A DNA stretch of 64,000 nucleotides from Janthinobacterium sp. UMAB-56. GTDB taxonomy: Bacteria > Pseudomonadota > Gammaproteobacteria > Burkholderiales > Burkholderiaceae_D. The notes under the pieces were generated by a model that saw only the letters and a program-made list of their open reading frames with translations, was not told the origin of the DNA and did not search any database. Shown in pieces: positions 63,929 through 64,000 of this stretch. The DNA lies in NCBI RefSeq assembly GCF_900095265.1, contig NZ_LT607655.1, positions 330,301 through 394,300 on the forward strand, in the 5' to 3' direction. Positions within the stretch are counted from its first letter, which is position 1; each line of letters begins with the position of its first letter. The position numbers and the translations under genes were made by a program.

Positions 63929-64000
63929 TCAGCCTTTGTTTTGGTATAGGTCCCAGCGATTTCCGTAGAGATCCTCAAAGACCACGACGGTCCCGTACTC
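63929..64000 (-). CDS. Glyoxalase/VOC-family protein, C-terminal fragment (window edge)
   Basis: The last 23 codons read VVVFEDLYGNRWDLYQNKG before the stop, the common C-terminal strand of VOC proteins (FxDPxGNxWxL). The rest lies beyond the window. Confidence 0.7.
   Translation of the reverse strand, partial: EYGTVVVFEDLYGNRWDLYQNKG

Overview
The window looks like a chromosomal segment of a GC-rich betaproteobacterium in Burkholderiales, most likely Oxalobacteraceae (Janthinobacterium, Massilia or Duganella type). That is inferred from the gene set (PhbB, a betaproteobacterial porin, DUF1501/DUF1800 pair, the pfam10136 'recombinase', LytS/LytTR pair) and from codon style; no marker gene fixes the genus. 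There is no rRNA, tRNA, CRISPR array, insertion sequence or prophage that I can see. The last 72 bases are the end of a glyoxalase-type gene that runs off the window.

Layout: 0.1-5.7 kb holds housekeeping and small genes (hydroxypyruvate isomerase, a lipoprotein pair, VOC protein, DksA-like protein, PhbB, universal stress protein). 5.8-13.4 kb holds a glycine-zipper stress protein, a serine hydrolase with TPRs, a LytS/LytTR two-component pair, MtfA and a winged-helix regulator. 13.5-20.1 kb is an ABC importer followed by a DctB/DctD-type two-component pair, with a sigma-54 promoter and an upstream inverted repeat. 20.2-29.2 kb holds two small secreted proteins and the PbpC/alpha-2-macroglobulin operon. 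29.4-45.6 kb is rich in envelope and stress proteins: OmpA-like proteins, glycine-zipper lipoproteins, BON, YqjD/YqjE, DUF3309, lmo0937-type, ferritin-like, AsmA, patatin, and an orphan Crp/Fnr-family regulator. 45.6-52.4 kb holds an M16 protease, TerC/CBS protein, DUF3617 and porin. 52.7-58.8 kb is a membrane/phospholipid block: pfam10136 protein plus phospholipase-D-type lipoprotein, convergent with a PAP2 / diacylglycerol-kinase / phosphoesterase operon. 58.8-64 kb holds a small gene behind two LexA boxes, a PerM-type transporter, the DUF1501/DUF1800 pair and a cytochrome c.

The most interesting signal is regulatory. A 16-bp palindrome, TGTNCG-N4-CGNACA, has the spacing of a CRP site but a different half-site. 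It lies in front of ten transcription units, mostly small envelope/stress genes, and five copies are perfect. In nearly every case a -10-like hexamer begins exactly 21 bp after the palindrome, as expected for class II (-41.5) activation. One copy sits between the Crp/Fnr regulator (42410-43186) and its divergent neighbour, with a -10-like element for the regulator at the same distance. I infer that this regulator controls an undescribed local envelope-stress regulon and its own gene. Other findings are the sigma-54/DctBD-controlled ABC importer, an SOS-type small protein gene with tandem LexA boxes, and a diacylglycerol-kinase gene that seems to start with CTG.
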